Part shown: in pieces, positions 1 to 6,700 of the stretch
Numbering within the stretch: the first letter of the stretch is position 1
Layout: the number at the start of each line of letters is the position of its first letter
Position numbers and translations under genes: made by a program
Notes under the pieces: generated by a model
The model's input: the letters and a program-made list of their open reading frames with translations, nothing else
What the model was told of the DNA's origin: nothing
The model's database searches: none
Source: Pseudomonadota bacterium
Lineage (GTDB): Bacteria; Pseudomonadota; Alphaproteobacteria; Rhizobiales; Devosiaceae
Direction of reading: 5' to 3'
Assembly: GCA_023437755.1 (NCBI GenBank)
Contig: JAEZFJ010000017.1
Coordinates: 1-12,642 of the forward strand
Length of the DNA stretch: 12,642 bases

Positions 1-2
1 TC

Positions 3-734
3 AAGGGCTCGCGTCTGCAGCAATACCGGTCGGATGTGCAGATGGTGTTCCAGGATCGGTTCGGGTCGCTGAACCCGACGCAGAGCATCCGCTACCATCT
101 GGAGCGGCCGCTGCGGCTGCATCGTCCGGAACTGAAGGGCAGGGTGATCGAGGCCGAGATGCTGGGCCTGCTCGAGAGCGTCGGCTTGCGCCCGGCTGGC
201 GACTACCTGAACCGCCGGCCGCACGAGTTGTCGGGCGGGCAGCGCCAGCGCGTGGCGATCGCACGGGCGCTGGCGGTACAGCCGGAAGTGCTGCTTGCCG
301 ACGAGCCGACCTCGATGCTGGACGTGTCGGTGCGGCTGGGCATCCTGAACCTGCTCGAGGACCTCAAGCAGCAGCGGCAGCTTGCTGCCCTCTACATCAC
401 CCATGACATCGCCACGGCCCGCTACTTCGCCGAAGATACAGCCGTGCTCTATGCCGGGCACCTGGTGGAGCAGGGGCCGAGCGAGGCCATAACCGGCGAT
501 CCGCGCCACCCCTATACGCAACTGCTGATCGAGGCGGTGCCGAACCCCAATCGCAAGATCGCCGCGGTGCGCACCCGGCGGGCGACCGACATACCGATGT
601 GGACGCCGCAGAGCCGCGGTTGCCCGTTCGTCTCACGCTGCCCGCGCGCAACTGCCATCTGCCGCGAGACCATGCCGGGGCCGACGGCAGTCGGGCCGGG
701 TCATACCGTCCGGTGCCATCACCTCGCGGCCTAG
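3..734 (+). CDS. ABC transporter ATP-binding protein, dipeptide/oligopeptide (DppF/OppF) type, 5'-truncated by window edge
   Basis: This is the cytoplasmic ATPase subunit of an importer of the peptide/nickel/oligosaccharide (Opp/Dpp) class. Reading from base 3, the Q-loop QMVFQD lies at 39-56, the signature LSGGQRQRVAIARA starts at 228, Walker B VLLADEP is at 288-308, and the switch histidine of YITHD is at 402-404. The Walker A motif lies upstream of the window. The C-terminal extension has HPYTQLL and four cysteines (GCPFVSRCP, AICRE, VRCHH), which is the oligo_HPY domain typical of this class. The stop TAG at 732-734 overlaps the stop of the convergent mannosidase. Transporters of this class also carry oligosaccharides, so the neighbouring GH38 gene and LacI regulator suggest a mannoside or other glycoside substrate. 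That is inference only. The family call is firm and the substrate is unknown. Confidence 0.93.
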   Translation, partial: KGSRLQQYRSDVQMVFQDRFGSLNPTQSIRYHLERPLRLHRPELKGRVIEAEMLGLLESVGLRPAGDYLNRRPHELSGGQRQRVAIARALAVQPEVLLADEPTSMLDVSVRLGILNLLEDLKQQRQLAALYITHDIATARYFAEDTAVLYAGHLVEQGPSEAITGDPRHPYTQLLIEAVPNPNRKIAAVRTRRATDIPMWTPQSRGCPFVSRCPRATAICRETMPGPTAVGPGHTVRCHHLAA

Positions 735-3700
735 GTCTCGACCAAAAGTGTGACGATCTCGAAGGGGCGGAGCTGCAGCCGGACCCCGTTGCCCGTGAGT
801 TGGAGCGGCTCGCTGCTCCCCTCTTCCATGAGGTTGACGGTGCGCACGGATCTGACCGGCAGGCCAAAGGTGATCGTGGCATCGGCGCGGATGTTGGCGT
901 GCTCGAAGATGCGCAGGACGATGGCTTCGGATTTCTCGGCCTTCTTCACCGTCTCGATCGTGACGTTGGGCTGATCGACCCGGGCGAAGCTGAAGTTGCC
1001 GAGGTCGCTCGCAGCCTCTCGCGCCGGCGCGAACGAGCCGACCACGGCAACCGGATTGTTGAACCGCTCGGCAGCTCGATGGACGTCGGCGAGGTCGGCG
1101 ACGCCGTCGTGGACGAAGAGGGCGTAGCGGATGCGGTGCTCGCCCAAGTCCGCGTCGGGATTGGGGAAATTGCTGCCGCGCACCAGTGTCAGCCGCACCA
1201 TCTGCTCAAGCGCATCATAGGCGTACTTGCAGTCGTTGAGCAGCGCGACGCCGAAATCGGCTTCGCTCATATCGATCCAGCGGTGCATCGAGGCCTCGAA
1301 GCGGGCCTTGTCCCAGCTGGTGTTGCGGTGGGTCGGGCGTCGGACGTGGCCGAACTGAATCTCCGAGCGGATCTCCGAGGTGTTGAGGTCGAACGGGAAG
1401 AGCGCCTTGATGACGGTGGAGCGTTCCTGCCAGTCGATGAAGGTGTCGAACTCGACCTGCCGCTGCCCGGCGGCGAGCGAAATCACCTGTACGAACAATG
1501 AGTTCTGGTAGCGGCGTTCGATGCGAATGGCGGCTCTGTGAGGGCCCGTCTCGACCACGGTGATCTCGGCCTTCGTGTCGGCGAGGGGCCAGAACTGCTC
1601 CTCGAAATAGCGGTCGATGTCCCAGGCGTCCCACTCCATCGGCTTGTCTTCATAGGCGACGAGTCGGTTGGCGGTTTGGCCGTTGGCGAGAGTTTCGCGG
1701 TTGCGGGTTTTGTCGAAGACGGAGGTAATTTCCCCGTTGCTGTCGAAGGTTACGTGGAGCAGCTCGTTCCCGAGATGGGTTTCCGAGACCGACAGCGGCG
1801 AGGTGGAGTTGGCGGCGCCGCCGGTAACGATCTGGCCCGCGGTCCAGCCCAGGGGAACGATGTCCGAAACAGGGGAGACGAGCTCGGTGGAGCCGTCGGC
1901 GCGGGTAATGCGCTGCAGCGGGTGGAGGGCTCCGCCTGCCGACAAGGAAGCGCCTTCCTGAACGGACATGAACGGAAAATGGACGAGGTCCGAACGGGTC
2001 TGCGAGGTGAAGTTGATGAGCCGCAACTGATCGTGACCCGGAGTTGCGAAAGCCTGAGCGGCGGCGTGCCACGGACCGTTGCCAGAAGCGAGTGTCGAGA
2101 AGATGCGACCGTACTCGGCATCACTGTCGACATAGACTTCGGGGATCGAGGTGCCGGGCAGGATGTCGTGGAACTGGTTGATCAGCACCAGCTCCCAGAA
2201 CTCGGCGAGCGTCTCGAGCGGGTAGGGGGCGCCCGACTGCTTGAGCGCCATGACGCCGAGGAACTCGAGCTCGCGCAGCAGGCGCTCGGAGCGGCGGTTG
2301 TTGGCCTTGTTCCTGGCGACCGAGGTCAGGGTGCCACGGTGATACTAGAGGTAGAGTTCACCGTTCCAGACGGGGAAGCGGTTCGGGTTGGCGTCCATCT
2401 TCCGGCCCAGCCGGTCGAGGAAAGGGACGATGCCCTCAAGCTTCACCCGAGGGGCGCCGGGGATGCCGCGCTGGAGGCGGATGCCGCGCTCGATCATGGC
2501 GCGGGTGGGCCCGCCGCCGCCATCGCCATAGCCGTAGCTCATGACGACTTCATTGTGGGCTGCCTTGGGCTCGTAGCGCTTCCAGGCGCCCATCGTCTCG
2601 CTGACCGACAAGTCGCCATTATAGGTGGTGTAGATCGCTTCGCTCTCGAAGCGCTGGGCGGTGATGAGCTGGGCCTTGGTGACGGTGCCGTCGATGCCGC
2701 GCCAGAAGAAGGTGTCGTAGGGATGCCGGTCGGTGTCGTTCCAGCTCAGCTTGCTGGTGACGAAGTATTTCAGGCCCGACTTGTCCATGATCTGCGGCAG
2801 GTTGGCCGAGTAGCCGAAGGTGTCGGGGAGCCAGACGGTCTTGGGATCAACGCCGAAATGCTCGAGGTGGAAGCGGCGCCCGCGCATGATCTGGCGGACC
2901 AGTGACTCGCCGGAGACGATGTTGACGTCCGGCTCCACCCACATGGCGCCTTCGATCTCGAACTGCCCTGACTTCACGCGCTGCAGCAGGCGGTCCCAGA
3001 GCTCGGGATAGTCCTGCTTCAGGAAGTCGAACAGCACCGACTGGTTATACATGAAGACGAACTCGGGATATTCCTCCATCAGGTTGAGCACCGTGGCGAA
3101 GGAGCGGCCGGTCTTGTCGCGGGTGTGCAGGACGCGCCAGAGCCAACCGACGTCGAGATGGGTCGAGCCAACGGCGGTGATCTGCGGCTGCACCTCGGTG
3201 TCGACGAGGTCGTAGATTTCGCGCGCGATCTTCTCTGCGTCGCCGAGGCTCGCCTCGAAGGCCTCGGTGTAGCCGCCGCGTCGATCAAGGGCACGCAGCG
3301 CCCGGTCGACGATGCCGAGGATGGCGTGACGGCGCGGGTCGGACTGGGGCAGGCGAATGGCGACCTCGAGCGGCGTCTGCAGGTCGTAATAGAGCTTCTC
3401 GGCGCGCTCGCTGCGGACGAAGGGCTCGACGGTGAAGCCGACCAGCGGCCGGTCGAAGAAGGTGAAAGCGTTCACGAGCAGCGTGTGTCGGTTGCCGGGC
3501 CTGGCGTCGCACTCGACCACCAGTTCGGTGTGGTTGCCGTCGAGCGCCTGGGCGATCCTGCCATCGAGATAGGCGAGGCATTGCGGGGCGGTGGTGCCCG
3601 GCCGGTCCTGCCACTGCGAGACGAAGCGCAACACGAAGGTCCTGCCGCGCGCTGCCTCCGGCACTTCCACCTCGGCGGCAAACCAGGTGTGGCCCTGCTT

Positions 3701-3931
3701 CCTGGCCCAGACCGAATGCGGGCCGAACTGCTCCCACTGGCGCCAGTCGGCAGCTAGGGCTTCGGCAGCGGAGATGTCGGAGCGCTGCACATGCCACTGC
3801 CAGGGCATCCCTCCGATCGGGGTCAGTATCTTGGCGCGGAGGTCCGCGCTCAGGCGCAGCAGTTTGCCCTCTGTCTTAAGGTCGTCATCACCAAGTGCGA
3901 GCCTGGACGAGAGGGGATTGGAATAGGTCAT
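731..3931 (-). pseudogene. GH38 alpha-mannosidase interrupted by one in-frame amber stop
   Basis: This would encode a retaining, zinc-dependent alpha-mannosidase of about 1066 residues, normal for bacterial GH38. Numbering from ATG 3931, HLDVGWLW supplies zinc ligands His258 and Asp260, and WLPDTFGYSANLPQ supplies the nucleophile Asp370. A TAG at 2345-2347 then falls at codon 529, in WNGELYL-stop-YHRGT, where the family has Glu (WNGELYLEYHRGT). The same frame continues without further damage to 731. It includes NQFHDILPGT, whose His588 corresponds to the last zinc ligand, and the C-terminal beta domains (LRIFEHANIR). The stop therefore removes an active-site ligand and the whole C-terminal half. 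GAG to TAG is a single-base change. ATG 3931 is preferred because GGAG lies 7 nt upstream and the protein then starts MTYSNPLSSRLALGDD; the in-frame extension to 4048 looks non-coding. A sequencing error is possible. No signal peptide is seen, so the enzyme would be cytoplasmic. Confidence 0.9.
2345..2347 (-). other. Premature amber codon in the mannosidase reading frame
   Basis: CTA on the plus strand reads TAG on the coding strand. The 31 codons between this stop and the next ATG (2251) read on in the same frame as typical GH38 sequence (YHRGTLTSVARNKANNRR), so this is a point nonsense change and not a frameshift. TAG is an ordinary stop elsewhere in the window (732-734, 731-733, 6359-6361, 10419-10421), so a reassigned genetic code is unlikely. 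Confidence 0.9.
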
Positions 3932-3966
3932 TCCAGCGCTCCAAGACCTGTGTTCCCTGTGTTCAT
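3928..3966 (-). other. 12-codon upstream mini-ORF coupled to the mannosidase start
   Basis: The sequence AAGGAG lies 6 nt before an ATG at 3966. It opens a 12-residue ORF, MNTGNTGLGALE, whose TGA overlaps the mannosidase ATG as ATGA. This is the best Shine-Dalgarno in the region, better than the one directly in front of the mannosidase. The geometry is that of a translationally coupled leader peptide. It could also be the remnant of an N-terminus lost to an indel, or chance. No peptide function is implied. Confidence 0.35.
3947..3964. repeat. Tandem 9-bp duplication
   Basis: CCTGTGTTC occurs twice back to back (3947-3955 and 3956-3964). It lies inside the mini-ORF, where it encodes the repeated NTG of MNTGNTG. 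Nine bases keep the mini-ORF frame. Confidence 0.8.
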
Positions 3967-4043
3967 GCAACACTCCTTCCAGCTCGGCCCTGCCGCCAGC
4001 GCGGCATCTCTGACGGCTATCGAGCACAGGTAAGCACGGTCGG

Positions 4044-4055
4044 TGCAACGTTGCA
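4044..4055. promoter_or_regulatory. Probable LacI-family operator
   Basis: TGCAACGTTGCA is a perfect 12-bp palindrome with the central CpG typical of LacI/GalR-family operators. It lies in the divergent region between the LacI-family gene and the mannosidase, 77 bp before the mini-ORF ATG and 154 bp before the regulator ATG. The neighbouring regulator has the hinge leucine used by the family to open the central CG step. The site most likely controls the mannosidase promoter, the regulator's own promoter, or both. No convincing -35/-10 pair could be assigned on either strand. Confidence 0.6.
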
Positions 4056-4120
4056 AATTGGGAGATCGGCGAAGGCGATTGGGAGTGCCCCGGTCGCCGG
4101 GAGTGCTCCTTGCGATCCGG

Positions 4121-4132
4121 CGCAACGTATCA
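4121..4132. promoter_or_regulatory. Possible degenerate second operator
   Basis: CGCAACGTATCA matches the palindrome at 4044 at 9 of 12 positions, including the GCAACGT core. It sits 77 bp away, roughly seven helical turns, which would allow looping by a tetrameric repressor. The right half-site is poor, so the call is weak. Confidence 0.25.
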
Positions 4133-4209
4133 ATTGGCTGCCGCGAGCATTTTGCGTTCAGGTTACGGGTGCGGGTGTGTAGGATCGACGAGGACACCTA
4201 TTCGCGCCC

Positions 4210-5253
4210 ATGACCGACAAGACCAAACCAGACTCAACGAGCCCTCCTTTGCCCGGACAGCGCGTGACGCTCCGCACCATTGCGGAGAGGACGGGGCTGA
4301 GCCTTTCCACCGTGTCGCTCTCCCTTCGCGGCGGCACCACGCTGAAGCAGGAGACGCGGGACAAGGTGAATGAGGCGGCGCGGGCGCTCGGCTACGTGCC
4401 GGACCGCGCGGGAGTGCGCCTCAGGACCGGCAAGACCAATGTGGTGGCGCTGGTGCTGGACGGGTCTGAGGACTCGATCGATTTCGCGCGCCAGATGATC
4501 CAGGGGATCGGCAGCGCCATAAAGGGCAGCCGCTACCACCTGACGGTGATGCCGGAATTCGAGCGCATGCTGTCGGCCGACACGGTGCGCTATATCCTTC
4601 AGAACCGGACCGCCGATGGGGTCATCATCACCCACACCGGGCCGCACGACCCCCGGGTGCAGATGCTGATCGAGGCGGGTTTCCCGTTCGTCAGCCATGG
4701 CCGGACGGCGTTCCAGACGCAGCACCCCTACCACGACTTCCATTCCGAGCGTTTCACCAGCCTGGCGGTCGAGCGGCTGGCGGCGAAAGGCTGCCGAAAG
4801 CTGCTGCTGGTGATCGGGGACGACAGCACCACAAACTACCACAACATCGTGACGGCCTTTCACCAGACCGCTGCGCGGGCTGGGCTGGACAGCGAAGTTC
4901 TGGAAGGGGCGCAGGCGCGCACGCCGGCGGCTATGCGCCAGTTCGGTGTGGAACTCGCCGGCCGCGGTGACCGGCCCGATGGCATCATCTGCGACAGCGA
5001 GATGCGCACCATCGCCATGGTGGGCGGGCTGGAGGAGGGCGGCATCAAGCCGGGGCAGGGGGTCGAGCTGATCTACAAGCAGACCTCGGATATCCTGCCA
5101 ACGTTGTTCCCGCGCGTCGACAGCGTGCGCGAGGATGTGTTCGCGGCTGGGGTGGAGTTGACCCGGTTGCTGTTGCGGCGGATCGAGGGGGAGCCGGCCG
5201 AAGACCTGCAGACGCTGGCCGAGCCGGTGCCGCACTGGCGCAGCGGCGCCTGA
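4210..5253 (+). CDS. LacI/GalR-family transcriptional regulator
   Basis: A 347-aa repressor-type regulator. The N-terminal helix-turn-helix is at about residues 19-44 (TLRTIAERTGLSLSTVSLSL), followed by the hinge GYVPDRAGVRLRTGKT with the minor-groove leucine at 71. From about residue 77 there is a periplasmic-binding-protein-like sensor domain (VVALVLDG, GVIITHTGP, ADGVII, GIICDSE). Length and layout are normal for the family. It is divergent from the GH38 gene and probably controls it through the palindrome at 4044-4055; the effector is unknown. The start is not certain. The nearest purine-rich stretch, GAGGA at 4190-4194, is about 15 nt from ATG 4210, further than usual. GTG 4264 would trim the protein to the start of the HTH without a better ribosome site. 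The binding protein starts 99 bp downstream on the same strand and may be co-transcribed. Confidence 0.93.
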   Translation: MTDKTKPDSTSPPLPGQRVTLRTIAERTGLSLSTVSLSLRGGTTLKQETRDKVNEAARALGYVPDRAGVRLRTGKTNVVALVLDGSEDSIDFARQMIQGIGSAIKGSRYHLTVMPEFERMLSADTVRYILQNRTADGVIITHTGPHDPRVQMLIEAGFPFVSHGRTAFQTQHPYHDFHSERFTSLAVERLAAKGCRKLLLVIGDDSTTNYHNIVTAFHQTAARAGLDSEVLEGAQARTPAAMRQFGVELAGRGDRPDGIICDSEMRTIAMVGGLEEGGIKPGQGVELIYKQTSDILPTLFPRVDSVREDVFAAGVELTRLLLRRIEGEPAEDLQTLAEPVPHWRSGA

Positions 5254-5273
5254 CGAAGGTCTTTGCCGCCTGC

Positions 5274-5290
5274 AAGTCGGAATCCGGCTT
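5274..5290 (+). terminator. Weak hairpin after the LacI-family gene
   Basis: AAGTCGG-AAT-CCGGCTT can form a 7-bp stem with one G-U pair and a 3-nt loop. A run of only four T follows at 5294-5297. It could be an attenuating terminator between the regulator and the binding protein, but the T-tract is too short and too far away for confidence. Confidence 0.22.
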
Positions 5291-5305
5291 CACCTTTTGC
5301 GCAGG

Positions 5306-5340
5306 ATCGGCCAAAGCATCGCCATGCCCGCAGGGCCGAT
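5306..5340 (+). repeat. Inverted repeat immediately upstream of the binding-protein ribosome site
   Basis: ATCGGCC (5306-5312) and GGCCGAT (5334-5340) are exact inverted copies enclosing 21 nt. The right arm ends directly against the Shine-Dalgarno GGAGGG at 5341-5346. The loop and right arm also contain GCCC-GCA-GGGC (5327-5337), which competes with the outer stem. The arrangement could affect translation of the binding protein. No known riboswitch core, such as the TPP consensus, was recognised. Confidence 0.4.
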
Positions 5341-5352
5341 GGAGGGTGCGCC

Positions 5353-6351
5353 ATGCGCAGGATTTCAGTGGCCGCATTGGCGGTGTTTCTGGTGGCCAGT
5401 GTCGTCACGGGGGCTGCGGCGCAGGACAAGGTGGCCTTTGCCACCAATTGGCTGGCGCAGGCCGAGCATGGCGGCTTCTACCAGGCGGTCGCCGACGGCA
5501 CCTATGCCGAGTATGGGCTCGACGTCACCATTCTGCAGGGCGGGCCGCAGACGCAGGGTCGGGCGCTGCTCGCGGCAGGGCAGGTCCAGTTCTACATGGG
5601 TGTCGCCACCGGGGCGCTGAATGCGCTCGAGCAGGGCATCCCAACCGTCACTCTGGCTTCGCTGTTCCAGAAGGACCCGCAGGTGCTGATGGCGCATCCC
5701 GGCCGGTTCGAGAGCTTCGCGGAGCTGGCAGGGGCGTCCAGGTACATCCTCAGCGCCACCGGCCTGGCATCGTATTTCGCCTGGATGGAGTCGGAATGGC
5801 CCGAATTCTCGGAAGACAAGTACGAGCCCTACCAGTTCAACCCGGCGGCGTTCCTGGCCGACGAGAACGCCATCCAGCAGGGCTACCTGACGTCGGAGCC
5901 GCTGGCGATCGAGCGGGCCGCCGGGTTCACACCGGATGTGTGGCTCCTGGCGGACGAAGGATATCGTCCGTACTCGACCACCATCGAGGTGATGAAGCCG
6001 TGGCTCGATGAGCATCGGGACATCGCCCGGCGCTTCGTCGAGGCGTCGATCATCGGCTGGTACAACTACCTCCATGGCGACAATGCCGGCGCGAATGCGC
6101 TGATCCAGGCCGACAACCCGGAGATGAGCGACGAGCAGATCGCCCGCAGCATCGAGGCGATGAAAGCCTATGGCATCGTGGTCTCCGGCGATGCCGAGAC
6201 CCATGGCATCGGCTGCATGACGGATGAGGGCTGGACCTCGTTCTACGAGGCCATGGTGGCGGCAGGGGTATACGAGGCGGGGCTGGACGTGAGCCAAGCC
6301 TACACCATCGAGTTCGTCTGCCACGGCTTCGGCATGGACCTGGTGCGCTGA
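5353..6351 (+). CDS. ABC transporter substrate-binding protein, NMT1/THI5-like
   Basis: A 332-aa periplasmic solute-binding protein. Residues 1-23 form a Sec signal peptide (MRRISVAALAVFLVASVVTG, then AAA before Gln24). The mature part opens with KVAFATNWLAQAEHGGFYQA and YGLDVTILQGGPQTQGRALL, characteristic of the NMT1/THI5-like family. That family binds pyrimidine precursors, riboflavin, sulfonates and similar compounds, and the substrate here cannot be read from sequence. ATG 5353 is chosen because GGAGGG lies 6 nt upstream and a signal peptide follows; the open frame back to 5263 looks non-coding. Two cysteines, Cys288 (HGIGCMTDEG) and Cys323 (FVCHGFG), could form a periplasmic disulfide. 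No permease or ATPase gene is adjacent: the next gene is convergent and starts its 3' end 7 bp away. Co-transcription with the upstream LacI-family gene is possible. Confidence 0.9.
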   Translation: MRRISVAALAVFLVASVVTGAAAQDKVAFATNWLAQAEHGGFYQAVADGTYAEYGLDVTILQGGPQTQGRALLAAGQVQFYMGVATGALNALEQGIPTVTLASLFQKDPQVLMAHPGRFESFAELAGASRYILSATGLASYFAWMESEWPEFSEDKYEPYQFNPAAFLADENAIQQGYLTSEPLAIERAAGFTPDVWLLADEGYRPYSTTIEVMKPWLDEHRDIARRFVEASIIGWYNYLHGDNAGANALIQADNPEMSDEQIARSIEAMKAYGIVVSGDAETHGIGCMTDEGWTSFYEAMVAAGVYEAGLDVSQAYTIEFVCHGFGMDLVR

Positions 6352-6358
6352 GCCGAAC

Positions 6359-6700
6359 CTAGAGGCAGGTCGACGTGAACAGCACCGGAGCGAAGGTGAA
6401 GGCTCCGGCGACCACGGCGACAATGGCCGCATAGGCGCTGGTGCGGTTGACGAAGCCGACCGGCGACCGGTCGGCTGGTCGCAGGCGCCCGAGGATCAGC
6501 GCCGTGAACGCGAGCGCGGCCATGCCGACAACGAAGCCGACAACCAGCAGCGCCCGCAGCAGGCTCATCGGACCGACGGAGATCAGATGCCACCCGGCGG
6601 CACAGCCGACGGACTGGCCGGCATAAAGGGCGACGAAGACGCCGCTCCAGACCACGAAGCCGATGGTGAGCAGCAGAAGAATGCCGGGGCGGCTGGTCAT
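6359..6700 (-). CDS. Small three-helix membrane protein, last gene of the oxidase operon
   Basis: A 113-aa hydrophobic protein with predicted membrane helices at about 7-27, 45-70 and 89-108. Its ATG overlaps the stop of the oxidase subunit I-III gene as ATGA, so it is almost certainly translated with it. It carries W18-x7-Y26-x2-Q29-S30-x2-C33 at the end of helix 1 and Cys112 two residues from the C-terminus. The same W-x7-Y-x2-QS-x2-C spacing and a C-terminal Cys occur in the 123-aa protein at 10994-11365, which follows the other oxidase fusion gene. If the N-terminus is cytoplasmic, both cysteines face the periplasm. It may be an accessory or subunit IV-like component or an assembly factor. 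I do not recognise a named family. It is convergent with the binding-protein gene. Confidence 0.82.
   Translation of the reverse strand: MTSRPGILLLLTIGFVVWSGVFVALYAGQSVGCAAGWHLISVGPMSLLRALLVVGFVVGMAALAFTALILGRLRPADRSPVGFVNRTSAYAAIVAVVAGAFTFAPVLFTSTCL

Noticed and set aside
735..800. Terminator between the ABC ATPase and the mannosidase
   Set aside because: The genes overlap at their stops and no stem followed by a T-tract is visible; the sequence is mannosidase coding DNA.
2345..2347. Reassigned amber codon (recoded genome or pyrrolysine)
   Set aside because: TAG ends several intact genes in this window at the expected family length, and the residue expected here is Glu, one base from TAG.
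1538..2905. Open 455-aa frame on the plus strand running across the mannosidase amber site
   Set aside because: It is antisense to clear GH38 sequence on both sides of the stop. Its continuity reflects GC-rich codon structure and is not a gene.
3932..4048. In-frame N-terminal extension of the mannosidase to ATG 4048
   Set aside because: It is Arg/Cys/His-rich without family similarity, and its ATG lies inside the operator palindrome. ATG 3931 has a ribosome site.
4134..4209. Sigma-70 promoter for the LacI-family gene (TTGGCT or TTGCGT as -35)
   Set aside because: No -10 element of acceptable match lies at a 16-18 bp spacing.
4234..5235. Open 333-aa frame on the minus strand opposite the LacI-family gene
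   Set aside because: It has no recognisable motif, low-complexity R/H/Q-rich composition, and covers a well-supported regulator.
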